A stretch of 64,000 bases of DNA from Tissierella creatinophila DSM 6911 (lineage in GTDB: Bacteria; Bacillota; Clostridia; Tissierellales; Tissierellaceae): contig NZ_LTDM01000003.1 of the NCBI RefSeq assembly GCF_001940565.1, forward strand, positions 1 to 64,000. Reading direction: 5' to 3'. Of the stretch, positions 45,744 through 54,930 are shown in pieces (the stretch's first letter is position 1; each line of letters starts with the position of its first letter). The notes beneath the pieces were generated by a model that saw nothing but the letters and a program-made list of their open reading frames with translations, did no database searches and was not told the origin of the DNA. The translations under genes and the position numbers were made by a program.

Positions 45744-46643
45744 TCAAATCACCTCGATGGAGTCACCCTCCTTTATTTTTCCAGGAACTATTATCTTTGT
45801 AAATATTCCCTCTTTTGGCATCACACATTTTCCAACTTTTTTAGCTATTTCGCATCCACTGTGACACTCTTTTCCTATCTGAGTTACCTCTTGAATTGTT
45901 TCACCTATTTTTAAACGCGTTCCTACAGGTAGAGTGAAAAGTTCTATACCTTCTGTCGTTATATTTTCTGCAAATATTCCAGGTACCAGTCCCTCTACTC
46001 CTAATTCTTTCATCTTTTGAAAACTCTCTAAGGCAAGTAAACTTACCTGTCTATGCCAATTCCCTGCGTGTGCATCTCCTTCTAGTCCAAAATCTTCTAA
46101 AAATGTTCCTTCTTCTAATGGGTGTTTTACCACTCCTTTTTCCTGTGAAATATTTACTGATATTACCTTGCCTTTTGATTTTCTCATATATTCTCCTGAT
46201 TTTCCACCCTTTTTTTCCAAAAGTTTTACATCCACTATCTCCATCTCCTTATCCACCGCTTTACACATATCGTATATAGTAAGTAAGCTTGTAGTAACCG
46301 CTGTTAAAGCCTCCATTTCAACTCCAGTTTTACCTTCAGTTTTCACCACTGCCATTACCTTTACACCATTATGCAAGATTTCAAAATCTATATCTACTCC
46401 AGTTAAAAATATATTGTGACACATTGGAATGATTTCACTGGTCTTTTTAGCTGCCATAATTCCAGCAACTTGAGCCACAGAAAGCACATCTCCCTTTTTC
46501 ATCTTTCCTTCTTTTATCATAGAAAGGATTTTGTCCGATAAGAGAATGATTCCCTCTGCCTTTGCTACTCTTTTAGTTATTTCCTTTTCCCCTACCTCTA
46601 CCATATATGCTCTACCTTTATCATTAAAGTGAGTAAATTCCAT
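45744..46643 (-). CDS. moaC: Cyclic pyranopterin monophosphate synthase MoaC fused to a MOSC domain
   Basis: A 299-residue fusion. Residues 1-~158 are MoaC, which turns 3',8-cyclo-GTP (the MoaA product) into cyclic pyranopterin monophosphate: the active-site loops [20 protein letters not shown] (~71-90) and [24 protein letters not shown] (~103-126) and the C-terminal [12 protein letters not shown] are intact. From ~160 a MOSC domain follows ([33 protein letters not shown]), with the Cys pattern of the next gene. It lies 3 bp after moaA. The fusion ties early pterin synthesis to a cofactor-handling domain. Confidence 0.95.
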   Translation of the reverse strand: MEFTHFNDKGRAYMVEVGEKEITKRVAKAEGIILLSDKILSMIKEGKMKKGDVLSVAQVAGIMAAKKTSEIIPMCHNIFLTGVDIDFEILHNGVKVMAVVKTEGKTGVEMEALTAVTTSLLTIYDMCKAVDKEMEIVDVKLLEKKGGKSGEYMRKSKGKVISVNISQEKGVVKHPLEEGTFLEDFGLEGDAHAGNWHRQVSLLALESFQKMKELGVEGLVPGIFAENITTEGIELFTLPVGTRLKIGETIQEVTQIGKECHSGCEIAKKVGKCVMPKEGIFTKIIVPGKIKEGDSIEVI

Positions 46644-46646
46644 CTT

Positions 46647-47612
46647 CTAACCCCCTATTTGATTCATGTTTTTATCTAAAAATTCTCCATCCTCTAAATG
46701 ATGAGATTCTTCCTTTTTTAAGACTGATTTCAATATAAAGCTTTTTAAATCTTCTCCATCCCTTAATGCTTTTTTTAAATCTATCTCTTTATTGGAATGA
46801 AGACAAAGTTTTAATAAACCCTCAGATGTAAGTCTTACTCTATTGCAGTTATCACAAAACTTACAAGATATAGGATTTATTATACCGACTTTACCCAAGG
46901 CATTTGGAAGTTTATAGTAAACCGCTGGTGAAGAAGGGTCTTCTCTTTCTATTGGAATTAAAGTCTTAACCTTTTCCAATATTATATCATTAGAAATAAA
47001 CTTGTCCTTAGCCCAAGCTGAAGCTTCACCTATTGGCATGAGCTCAATAAATCTTACATCTATTTTTTCATCAAGAGTTAAATTTACTAGAGTTTCTATT
47101 TCACAATCATTAAATCCACCAATAAGAACTGTGTTTATCTTTATAGGTGTAAGACCTACTCTCTTTGCCTCTTCTATTCCAGATAGAAAATCTTCTAATC
47201 TTCCTCCGCGAGTTATCTCTTTATATTTATGAGGATCTAAAGTATCAAGGCTTACATTTATTCTGTGAAGGCCTGCCTGTTTTAAATCCTTAGCAAATTT
47301 TTTTAAAAGTATTCCATTGGTAGTCATGGCGATATCTTTTATCCCATCTAATTTTGAAACTTTCGATATAAGTTCTACTATACCCTTTCTTGCAAGGGGT
47401 TCACCCCCAGTAAACCTTATCTTATCTACACCAAGGGATACAAAGCTTTTTATTATTTCATATATTTCTTCTAAACTCAACATATCATCATGAGTAAATT
47501 TATCTATACCATCTTGGGGCATACAATATTTGCATCTTAAATTGCATCTATCAGTAAGTGAAACCCTTAGATAATTTATCTCTCTTCCAAAAGAATCTTT
47601 CAATATTATCAC
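46647..47612 (-). CDS. moaA: GTP 3',8-cyclase MoaA (radical SAM)
   Basis: A 321-residue radical SAM enzyme starting Mo/W cofactor synthesis from GTP. N-terminal cluster CNLRCKYC (C23, C27, C30), FTGGEPLARKGI, and a C-terminal cluster segment CKFCDNCNRVRLTSEGLLKLC. The protein ends in GG, the C-terminal Gly-Gly tail needed by MoaA. The length is normal. Preceded by moeA-PBP (46-bp gap) and followed by moaC-MOSC. ATG with AAAGGTG upstream. Confidence 0.96.
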   Translation of the reverse strand: MIILKDSFGREINYLRVSLTDRCNLRCKYCMPQDGIDKFTHDDMLSLEEIYEIIKSFVSLGVDKIRFTGGEPLARKGIVELISKVSKLDGIKDIAMTTNGILLKKFAKDLKQAGLHRINVSLDTLDPHKYKEITRGGRLEDFLSGIEEAKRVGLTPIKINTVLIGGFNDCEIETLVNLTLDEKIDVRFIELMPIGEASAWAKDKFISNDIILEKVKTLIPIEREDPSSPAVYYKLPNALGKVGIINPISCKFCDNCNRVRLTSEGLLKLCLHSNKEIDLKKALRDGEDLKSFILKSVLKKEESHHLEDGEFLDKNMNQIGG

Positions 47613-47658
47613 CTTTTTCTATTATATATCATTATATTATAACTCTTTATCTATCCTA

Positions 47659-49551
47659 CTAAGACTCTATATGGATTATCTCTCCAGCATCTATAAGTTT
47701 ATACCCTCCTAGAGATAGTACTCTTGTCTCAAACGCTTTAGATGAAAGTGCCCTTATAAAACTCTTTATTTTTTCATCTTCTAGCATACTTGTTTCAACT
47801 AAAAAGTCATAATCTTCATAAGTTACTTCTACAAAGTCTAAGTCCATAGCTTTAGCTGCTGAATATATTCCAAGGCCTACAGTCTTTTTACCATCTTTTA
47901 CAGCTGAAGCCACTGCCATATGGGTATTTAACTCTCTATTATATCCATTTATGCTTTGGGGATCTATACCTTCTAATTTAAGATGATAATCTAGTAGTAC
48001 TCTTGTACCTGCTCCTCTTTGTCTATTTACAAAAGAAATTTCCTCTTTTAAAAGATCTCTAAATGTTTTAACAAGTTCCTTATCTTCCTTTTTTATCATA
48101 AAACCTTGTAATCTTTTAACCCCTTTTATTAAAGACATCTCTTTACCTTTAAAGTATTTTTTTATATAGCTTATATTGTACTCTCCAGTTTTTTCGTACA
48201 ATAGGTGAATTGGGGCTATATGGCACTCTCCCCTTCTCATAGCCATGATTCCACCCATACTTCCCACATGACCTGAGGAAAGAAGCGTCATATCTCCTAG
48301 TATGTCCATTATGAGATCATGACTACCTATAGAAACTACTGTTTCTTTTATCTCCTCTAGTGGCTTTAAGAGCTTTACATCTATCTCTTCTCCTGCTTCT
48401 GCTCCTTCAACATTTTGGGGTATTATGCCAATTCCATCAGCTTTTACAAGGCTCATAGTAACTCCCGCACCACTAGAGAGTGGAGTTGCTATAAGTTTAT
48501 CACCGACTTCACCTAAATTAACTCTTATAAGTTCTCTATTTTTAAGTGAAGAAACTATACGTTTTGCAATAGTTGCCTTTATAAGATTTTCTCGTTTCTC
48601 TTTTTTACCTAAAAATTTATGTATTAAAGGTTTTACAAACTCTTCAAACACCAAATAACTTGATACAGGATAGCCTGGAAGTCCTATTACAGGCTTACCC
48701 TCTATTATCCCAAGTATAGTTGGTTTTCCAGGTTTCATTGCTATACCATGGACTATCGTCTCTCCAAGTTCTTTTATTATATTTACAGTATAGTCCTTAC
48801 TTCCTGCTGAAGAACCTGCATTTATAAGCATTATATCATTTTCTCTTACCATCTTTAATATATTAGTCTTTAGAAGTTCATAATCATCTTCTATGGGAGA
48901 ATATCTAAAAGGATCTCCCCCAAGTTTTAAAACTTCACCCTGGAAAACTCTAGAATTTGAATCAATTATATTTCCCATCTTTAAGTTTTTTAAATCATCT
49001 ACTATTTCTGTTCCAGTTGGAAGTATGCCTACCTTTGGTTTTTTAAAAACTTTTATGCTCTCTACCCCACCAGAAAGTAATGCTCCTATATCAATAGGTC
49101 TTATCTTATGATTTGAAGGAATTATCATTTCACTTTTAACTATATCTTCCCCAATTTGTCTTATATGTTGCCATGGATAACTAGATTTTATAATTTGAAC
49201 TTTTCCATCTGGAAGCTCTATACAATCTTCTATCATAATAACTGCATCAAATGGTTCTTTTATCACATTACCTGTATTTATATAGTAAAAGTCTTTTTTC
49301 TCTTCTAAGATTACTGGATTTACTTCACTTGCATTAAGAGTTTTAGCTGAAACAACTGCTATTCCATCCATTGCAGCAGCATTATAATTTGGTGAAGACA
49401 TAAGAGCTTCTACCATATCAAAACTTATTCTATCTATACTGTTTTCTACTTTTACATATTCAAATGTAGGGTTTATATTTAATTTATTAAAATATGTATC
49501 CTTTGCTAAATCTACATCCATATTATCTATATATATATTTCTTTTCATCAT
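47659..49551 (-). CDS. moeA: MoeA fused to a periplasmic-binding-protein-like domain
   Basis: A 630-residue protein: residues 1-~400 are MoeA (molybdopterin molybdotransferase), with [20 protein letters not shown], the [21 protein letters not shown] loop (~188-208), [12 protein letters not shown] (~243) and [26 protein letters not shown] (~274-299). Residues ~410-630 are a PBP-like domain ([32 protein letters not shown]). In other bacteria this domain is linked to oxyanion handling; a role in choosing molybdate or tungstate is inferred. A second stand-alone MoeA lies directly upstream, so the two may divide Mo and W insertion. Confidence 0.92.
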   Translation of the reverse strand: MMKRNIYIDNMDVDLAKDTYFNKLNINPTFEYVKVENSIDRISFDMVEALMSSPNYNAAAMDGIAVVSAKTLNASEVNPVILEEKKDFYYINTGNVIKEPFDAVIMIEDCIELPDGKVQIIKSSYPWQHIRQIGEDIVKSEMIIPSNHKIRPIDIGALLSGGVESIKVFKKPKVGILPTGTEIVDDLKNLKMGNIIDSNSRVFQGEVLKLGGDPFRYSPIEDDYELLKTNILKMVRENDIMLINAGSSAGSKDYTVNIIKELGETIVHGIAMKPGKPTILGIIEGKPVIGLPGYPVSSYLVFEEFVKPLIHKFLGKKEKRENLIKATIAKRIVSSLKNRELIRVNLGEVGDKLIATPLSSGAGVTMSLVKADGIGIIPQNVEGAEAGEEIDVKLLKPLEEIKETVVSIGSHDLIMDILGDMTLLSSGHVGSMGGIMAMRRGECHIAPIHLLYEKTGEYNISYIKKYFKGKEMSLIKGVKRLQGFMIKKEDKELVKTFRDLLKEEISFVNRQRGAGTRVLLDYHLKLEGIDPQSINGYNRELNTHMAVASAVKDGKKTVGLGIYSAAKAMDLDFVEVTYEDYDFLVETSMLEDEKIKSFIRALSSKAFETRVLSLGGYKLIDAGEIIHIES

Positions 49552-49565
49552 ATAAAACCTCCTTA

Positions 49566-50792
49566 TTAGAGAAGAAAGACCGTTCTTTCTTCACCTTTAT
49601 ATATTCCTTCTTCATGTTTTTCTAAAAGTATATATCCATCAGAATCTTTTAAAAGACTTATCATAGAACTCTTTCCAAAACTTGGAGTAGCAAAATATTT
49701 TCCATCTTCTTTTCTAAGTGTTACCATCTGATATGTAAGTTTTCCAGAAGATGATGGAAAATTAAAATCCATGGTAGCCCTTATCTGTGGCTTAATTTCT
49801 TTTAAATTCATCTTTTGTTTTACAAAGTCTTCAACTAAAACTTTAAATATTATAATTGAAGAAACAGGATGACCTGGAAGACCAAATATTAATTTTCCCA
49901 TTCCCTCCCCTACAATAGTAGGTTTACCAGGTTTTACAGATAGACCGTGGATAAACACTCCTTTTCCTTCAAAACTATCTATTACAGCCTTAGTAAAATC
50001 CCTGGTTCCAACTGAACTTCCTCCTGATATAAGAACTATATCTGAAATGTTTACTGCCTTTTCTACTTCAGTTTTTAAAAGGTTAAAGTCATCTTTAACA
50101 ATCCTCTTACCAACTACTTCTCCACCAAGTGCACTAATTGAACCAAAAAGGGCAAATGAATTTATATCTCTTATCTTTCCAAACTCTAGTTTTTCTTCTA
50201 TATCTATTATTTCATCTCCTGTTGAGATTATATAAAATCTTGGTTTTTTAAAAACTTTTACTTTTCTCTTACCCAGCGCCCCTAAAACTCCCATTGCTTC
50301 TGGAGATATCTTTTTTCCCATTTCAAGAACGAGACTATTTTTTTTCATATCATCTCCTTTATAGATGATGTTTTCTCCAATGGAAATTGGTTTATTTAAA
50401 AGCAATGTTTCTTCATCTAGTTTTTCAGTGTTTTCTATCATAATAACACCATCAGCTCCATTTGGAACCATCCCTCCAGTGGGAACATAGATTGCATTTC
50501 CAGAAATTATTCCATCCTCTATAGTCTCTCCCATATGCACTTCTCCAACTATATTTAAAACACTTGGTATAGAATCACTTGCACCATGACTATCGCTTGC
50601 TACAATCGCATATCCATCTACTGTAGACCTGTTGAACTCTGGTACATCTATTTCACAGTAGACTTCTTTTCCTAATACTCTCCCCAAGGAATCTAGGATA
50701 TCTACCTCTTCAAGTTCAAATTTGTATTCTCTAAAATTATTCATTATAGTTTCTCTTGCCCCTTCTACAGTTACCACTTTAAAAAAATCCAT
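49566..50792 (-). CDS. moeA: Molybdopterin molybdotransferase MoeA
   Basis: A 408-residue MoeA that inserts the oxyanion into adenylylated pterin. Marks are EFNRSTVDGYAIVASDS (~55), PTGGMVPNGADGVIMIE (~106), STGDEIIDIEEKLEFGKIRDINS (~190), SGGSSVGTRDFTKAV and KPGKPTIVGEGMGKLIFGLPGHPVSS. Standard length. ATG at 50790-50792 is preferred to the TTG one codon earlier; it overlaps the tupC stop codon as TGATG, implying coupled translation. It differs from the neighbouring copy by lacking the PBP-like tail. Confidence 0.95.
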   Translation of the reverse strand: MDFFKVVTVEGARETIMNNFREYKFELEEVDILDSLGRVLGKEVYCEIDVPEFNRSTVDGYAIVASDSHGASDSIPSVLNIVGEVHMGETIEDGIISGNAIYVPTGGMVPNGADGVIMIENTEKLDEETLLLNKPISIGENIIYKGDDMKKNSLVLEMGKKISPEAMGVLGALGKRKVKVFKKPRFYIISTGDEIIDIEEKLEFGKIRDINSFALFGSISALGGEVVGKRIVKDDFNLLKTEVEKAVNISDIVLISGGSSVGTRDFTKAVIDSFEGKGVFIHGLSVKPGKPTIVGEGMGKLIFGLPGHPVSSIIIFKVLVEDFVKQKMNLKEIKPQIRATMDFNFPSSSGKLTYQMVTLRKEDGKYFATPSFGKSSMISLLKDSDGYILLEKHEEGIYKGEERTVFLL

Positions 50793-51424
50793 CAATTAAT
50801 CACCCTTCCCCGCTCTAACTTTATAATATTATCACAAAGTCTTTTAGCTTGATTTATATTATGAGTTACTATAATCACAGTCCCTTTATTTTCCTTATTA
50901 TATTTAAGTATTGCCTTTTCCATATGTTCTATATATTCAGGATCTATATTTGATGTAGGTTCATCTAAAAGTAATAGTTCTGGATTAAAAACCAATCCCC
51001 TCGCAAGAGCCACCTTTTGAGTTTCTCCTCCTGAAAGTTTACTTCCTATTTTCATCTTTAAATCTTCAATCTCTAAGATTTTTAAGAGTTCTAAAACTTT
51101 TTGTTTTATTTTTTCTTCTTTTACTCCCCTTACCTCTAAAGGGTAAGCTATATTTTTGTAGACAGTTCTTTTAAAAAGGTATGCCTTTTGAAATACTAAA
51201 GTCATCTTTTTTCTAATATCACTATCTATTAACTCTCCATTATATAGTACTTGTCCATCATACTTATCATCTAACCCTGCTATTATGTTTAAAAGAGTAG
51301 ACTTCCCAGATCCATTTGGTCCTATTATCCCTGTGATCTTTTCTCTCTCTAAATTTAAACTCTCTATATCTAAAACCTTTTTTTCTCCATAAGTTTTTGC
51401 TAAGTTTTTAATTTGAATTTCCAT
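50792..51424 (-). CDS. tupC: Tungstate ABC transporter ATP-binding protein
   Basis: A 210-residue ABC ATPase. Walker A IGPNGSGKSTLLN (~33-45), Q-loop VFQKAYLFKR, signature SGGETQKVALARG (~133), Walker B LLLLDEPTSNID (~152) and the switch His TVIIVTHN. It is short, with no C-terminal regulatory TOBE domain, as usual for TupC. It starts immediately after tupB, and its stop overlaps moeA. Operon context and TupA assign tungstate. Confidence 0.9.
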   Translation of the reverse strand: MEIQIKNLAKTYGEKKVLDIESLNLEREKITGIIGPNGSGKSTLLNIIAGLDDKYDGQVLYNGELIDSDIRKKMTLVFQKAYLFKRTVYKNIAYPLEVRGVKEEKIKQKVLELLKILEIEDLKMKIGSKLSGGETQKVALARGLVFNPELLLLDEPTSNIDPEYIEHMEKAILKYNKENKGTVIIVTHNINQAKRLCDNIIKLERGRVIN

Positions 51425-52114
51425 TTAATCCTCCTTGCTATAGGAATAAATTGCGCTATGAACTATAAAGGATATCAAAAGTAAAATAATTCCAAGAGCT
51501 ATAGCCATTGGATAATCTCCCATAGAGTTCATCATAGATATGGTTGTCGTTATAACCCTTGTGTGATACTTTATATTTCCTCCAACTATCATAACAGCTC
51601 CTACTTCAGAGATTGCCCTAGAAAATGAAGTAGCTACGTTAACAAGTATATCTACCTTTAACTCTCTTATTATAAGCATTATACTTTGATATTTATTTGC
51701 GCCGAGGGTTATAGCTACCTTCTGTATTTCTTTTCCACGACTTTTAGATAAACCAAAGCTTAGTCCAAAACTTAAAGGCATAACAAGAAAGGTCTGGGCT
51801 ATTATCATAGCCTTTGTAGTATATAAAAGTTCAAGTCTTCCAAATGGTCCTCTTCTAGAGAGTGTAATGGCAACTAATAACCCAACTACAACTGAAGGTA
51901 TACTCATCATTGTATATGTAATTCTACTAAAGAGCCTCTTTCCTCTAAATTTTTTTATTCCAAAACTAATCCCAAGTGGTATCGATATCATAGATGCAAG
52001 AACAGTAGCAGTAGTGGAGACAAACAGAGAAAGAAAAACTATATCAAATATCTCTTTATTAAAGCTTATTATTAAATTTATAGCCTGTTTAAATCCATCT
52101 AATATGTAATCCAT
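51425..52114 (-). CDS. tupB: Tungstate ABC transporter permease
   Basis: A 229-residue membrane protein with five or six hydrophobic segments and the EAA loop KVAITLGANKYQSIMLIIRELKVDI (~152-176), here GANK instead of the common GAS. Similar to TupB/ModB permeases: MMSIPSVVVGLLVAITLSRRGPFGRLELLYT. It lies between tupA (72-bp gap with a hairpin) and tupC. Works with TupA and TupC to import tungstate. Confidence 0.9.
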   Translation of the reverse strand: MDYILDGFKQAINLIISFNKEIFDIVFLSLFVSTTATVLASMISIPLGISFGIKKFRGKRLFSRITYTMMSIPSVVVGLLVAITLSRRGPFGRLELLYTTKAMIIAQTFLVMPLSFGLSFGLSKSRGKEIQKVAITLGANKYQSIMLIIRELKVDILVNVATSFSRAISEVGAVMIVGGNIKYHTRVITTTISMMNSMGDYPMAIALGIILLLISFIVHSAIYSYSKED

Positions 52115-52154
52115 TTAATTCCTCAATTCTAATCAATTCTAATTTTTGTTTTTT

Positions 52155-52178
52155 AAAGGCTGGTTTAAACCAGCCTTT
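52155..52178 (-). terminator. Intercistronic hairpin between tupA and tupB
   Basis: AAAGGCTGGTTT and its exact complement AAACCAGCCTTT form a 12-bp palindrome in the 72-bp gap. Only a short T-run follows on the minus strand, so partial termination or mRNA processing, giving more TupA than TupBC, is likely. Confidence 0.6.
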
Positions 52179-52186
52179 TAATGTTT

Positions 52187-53089
52187 TTATTTTGCATTGG
52201 GAATAAATAACGGTTCACCGTATTCTTCTACTCCATATTCTTTTATCAAGTTTTGTCCTTTTTCTGATATAATCCAGTTCATGAATTCTTTAGCACCTTC
52301 ATTATTTATTTTATCAGAATTTTCTCCTAAAACTTCAGGATTTACTGGTATTACACCATATTGATTTAATAAGTCTTCATCTTTTTCTATTACAATTTCA
52401 AGATCTAAATCATCTTTCATACTTAGATAAGTTGCTCTATCTGTAATAGTATATGCTTGTTTTTCATTTGCCATCTTTAATACATCACCCATGCCAGCAC
52501 CTGCTTCTATATACCAATCTCCACTAGGTTTAATATTGGTTGCTTCCCAAATCTTTAATTCTTTTTTATGTGTTCCAGAGTCATCTCCTCTAGATACAAA
52601 TTTAGCTTTTTCATCGCTTATCTTCTTTAATCCTGACTTTATATCAGACGGACTATTTTCTTTAAGCTTTAATGGATCATCCTTAGGTCCTACTAAGATA
52701 AAGTCATTATACATTACATCTTCTCTTTCAGTTCCAGATCCTTCTTCTACAAATTCTAATTCTGATTCTTTAGCATGTACAAGCAGAACATCAGCTTCTC
52801 CATCCTTACCCATTTGAAGTGCCTGACCTGTTCCTACAGCTACAGTCTTAACTTCTATACCAGTATCTTCAGTGAACTTAGGTAATAAAAATGTAAGTAA
52901 TCCTGAATCCTCAGTACTAGTTGTAGTAGATAGAATTATACTACCCTTTGCTTCTGGTTTCTCTTTACTAGGAGTTTCAGTTCCTGGCTTATCTTCAGGC
53001 TTGTCCCCTGATGTGTCTGTCTTTGGTGTACATCCTATCATAGAAAATACTAATAGGAATGCCATCATCATTGATAATACTTTTTTCAT
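52187..53089 (-). CDS. tupA: Tungstate-binding lipoprotein TupA
   Basis: A 300-residue extracellular substrate-binding lipoprotein: signal peptide with lipobox SMIGC (lipidated Cys20), an acidic/Pro/Thr linker (~21-48), then the mature domain starting ILSTTTSTEDSGLL. TTTS is the oxyanion signature of TupA, also FVSRGDDSGTHKKEL (~160) and YIEAGAGMGDVLKMA. These distinguish tungstate-specific TupA from ModA. It is first gene of the tup-moe-moa operon, after a leader with a terminator. In cell-surface capture of WO4(2-). Confidence 0.93.
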   Translation of the reverse strand: MKKVLSMMMAFLLVFSMIGCTPKTDTSGDKPEDKPGTETPSKEKPEAKGSIILSTTTSTEDSGLLTFLLPKFTEDTGIEVKTVAVGTGQALQMGKDGEADVLLVHAKESELEFVEEGSGTEREDVMYNDFILVGPKDDPLKLKENSPSDIKSGLKKISDEKAKFVSRGDDSGTHKKELKIWEATNIKPSGDWYIEAGAGMGDVLKMANEKQAYTITDRATYLSMKDDLDLEIVIEKDEDLLNQYGVIPVNPEVLGENSDKINNEGAKEFMNWIISEKGQNLIKEYGVEEYGEPLFIPNAK

Positions 53090-53119
53090 TTATTTATCTC
53101 TCCTTTAAATTATATAAAA

Positions 53120-53285
53120 AAAGGCAAGCCAAAAGGAAGGTTGCCTTATTTTTTCCTTTCCAACTGTGGGAGGCATATAGATTTCTCTTGATACACCCAT
53201 CGGCTAAAATCTCATGACTATCTTGTTAAAAGTTTTAGAGATATAAGCTCGGAATATTAATATGTATTTATTTTTTAAGTATTTA
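53120..53285 (-). promoter_or_regulatory. Candidate Moco/Tuco-type riboswitch with terminator
   Basis: The 365-bp gap before tupA holds an organised leader on the minus strand: TTCCGAGC, a stem of CTAAAA with TTTTAG, AGCCGATGGG, then ATGCCTCCC and GGAAAGGAA, and last a terminator hairpin AAGGCAA...TTGCCTT followed by T7 (53115-53147). Conserved CCGAG and GCCTCC elements followed by W/Mo genes are what is known of Moco/Tuco RNAs. The terminator implies transcription attenuation. The class assignment is from memory of the consensus and needs a covariance search. Confidence 0.55.
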
Positions 53286-53413
53286 CAATTATAATACTTT
53301 TAGTATATCATATTTTTTTATATAATCTACATCTAACCAAAACTTTTTTTGAAAATTATTTAACACAGTAGATGTTTTGTTGTTATTGCTAAGCGTCATA
53401 CTTATTTTAAGAT

Positions 53414-53450
53414 AAAAAAACCCCTTAACAAATTTGTTAAGGGGTTTTTT
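53414..53450 (-). terminator. Terminator of the AOR-moaD-adh unit
   Basis: CCCCTTAACAAA/TTTGTTAAGGGG stem with A7 and T6 flanks, 5 bp after the alcohol dehydrogenase stop codon. Confidence 0.92.
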
Positions 53451-53455
53451 AAAAA

Positions 53456-54613
53456 TTATTCTTTTATATCTTCTCCGTAAAATGAAGATTTGAAAATCAT
53501 TTCAACTAACTTAGGATTTGATTCTCTAGGGTTAGTAGCAGTACATGGGTCTTCATAAGCATTTTTACTCATTCTTTCTAAGACCTCATTAAATTTTTCT
53601 TCATTTATATCTACTTCTTTTACATCTTTAAAATTTAAAGGTATATCTAATTTTTTATTTAGTTCTTTTATATATTCAGGTAAATTATCAATACCTAATT
53701 CTTTCTCTAATTCAGAAACCTTATTTGTTGCTTTTCTATTAAATTGAATGATATATGGAAGTAATATGGCATTTGTTAATCCATGAGTTACACCAAATTC
53801 TCCACCTATTTTATGTGCTAAGCTATGAATTAATCCAAGGGATGCATTTGTAAAAGCCATTCCTGCTAATGCAGATGCATTATGCATATTAATTCTTGCT
53901 TCCATATTATCTCCATTATTATAAGCTTCAACTAAGTTATCTAAAACCAATCTAGTAGCTTTAACAGCTAGTGCATCTGTATAAGGAGAAGCAGCAGTAG
54001 ATACATAAGCTTCAACTGCATGGGCTAATACGTCCATACCAGTATTAGCTGTTATATGTTTAGGCATTTTTCCAGGCAGAGCTGGGTCTAGTATAGCCAC
54101 ATCTGGAATCATCTCTGTAGAAACAAGAGGATATTTTATGTGGTTTTCTGTATCAGTTATTACTGAAAAAGCTGTAATTTCTGAAGCAGTACCACTAGTA
54201 GATGGTATAGCTACCAATCTTGCCTTATTTCTAAGTTTAGGAAGAGATCCTGGTTCTATTATATCTTCAAATTTAAGTTCAGGATGCTCATAAAATGCCC
54301 ACATTACTTTTGCCGCATCTATTGCAGAACCTCCACCTATTGCTACTATCCAATCAGGTTCAAAGTCAATCATAGCTTTAGCGCCTTTTTTAACTGTTTC
54401 TATTGATGGATTAGCTTCTACCCCATCAAATATTTCAACTTTCATATTAGCTTTTTCAAGTTGCTCTTGAGCTTTTTCTAAAAACCCAAATTTTTTCATA
54501 GAATTTCCACCAGTTACTAGAATTGCTTTTTTACCTTCTAAGTTAGATAAATAACTCAGTGCATCTTCTCCAAAGACTATATCCTTTGGAATTCTAAATG
54601 AACCTAATGACAT
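53456..54613 (-). CDS. Iron-containing alcohol dehydrogenase
   Basis: A 385-residue group III (iron-dependent) ADH. NAD-binding GGGSAIDAAKVMW (~95-107), PSTSGTASEITAFSVI (~137), and metal ligands from D (DVLAHAVEAYVS) and three His in LAGMAFTNASLGLIHSLAHKIGGEFGVTHGL (~247-278). ATG at 54611-54613 follows AAGGAGTG. It lies downstream of moaD (about 80 bp, with a hairpin) and shares the terminator, so it is likely made with the aldehyde oxidoreductase: together they interconvert acids, aldehydes and alcohols. Butanol-type substrate range is likely but not shown. Confidence 0.93.
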   Translation of the reverse strand: MSLGSFRIPKDIVFGEDALSYLSNLEGKKAILVTGGNSMKKFGFLEKAQEQLEKANMKVEIFDGVEANPSIETVKKGAKAMIDFEPDWIVAIGGGSAIDAAKVMWAFYEHPELKFEDIIEPGSLPKLRNKARLVAIPSTSGTASEITAFSVITDTENHIKYPLVSTEMIPDVAILDPALPGKMPKHITANTGMDVLAHAVEAYVSTAASPYTDALAVKATRLVLDNLVEAYNNGDNMEARINMHNASALAGMAFTNASLGLIHSLAHKIGGEFGVTHGLTNAILLPYIIQFNRKATNKVSELEKELGIDNLPEYIKELNKKLDIPLNFKDVKEVDINEEKFNEVLERMSKNAYEDPCTATNPRESNPKLVEMIFKSSFYGEDIKE

Positions 54614-54662
54614 ATAAATCACTCCTTTTAGTTTATTAATGATTTAGTAAATTTAATATATA

Positions 54663-54686
54663 TATAAAAGTATTTTTACTTTTATA
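54663..54686. repeat. Perfect hairpin between moaD and adh
   Basis: TATAAAAGTA and its complement TACTTTTATA with a 4-nt loop. No T-run follows; probably an mRNA processing or stability element rather than a terminator. Confidence 0.5.
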
Positions 54687-54691
54687 ACCTT

Positions 54692-54919
54692 TTAACCTCC
54701 TCCAACAGGAGGAAATAGTGATAAGACATCTCCATCTTTTAGCTTTCTATCTACATCACCATCTACCCCATTTAGGAGGATTAAGCTTGCATCTTCTCTA
54801 TCTATATTAAGTTTATTTAGGATATCTAGTATATTAGTTTCTTTTGGTAATTCAAAAAAATATTTTCTCTCTCTATTTTCTCTAAAAGTTGCAAAGAGTC
54901 TAACTTCTATTTTGATCAA
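54692..54919 (-). CDS. moaD: MoaD/ThiS family sulfur carrier protein
   Basis: A 75-residue ubiquitin-like protein ending in PPVGGG; the C-terminal Gly-Gly is the site of adenylation and thiocarboxylation. Segments IEVRLFATFRENR, LPKETNILDILNKL and DGDVLSLFPPVGGG fit MoaD. The extra Gly gives GGG, as the last residue. TTG start with AGGAGG. It lies 11 bp after the aldehyde ferredoxin oxidoreductase gene. The adenylating E1 is likely the ThiF-like protein encoded upstream. No MoaE gene is seen in the window. Confidence 0.9.
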   Translation of the reverse strand: MIKIEVRLFATFRENRERKYFFELPKETNILDILNKLNIDREDASLILLNGVDGDVDRKLKDGDVLSLFPPVGGG

Positions 54920-54930
54920 GTAAATACCTC

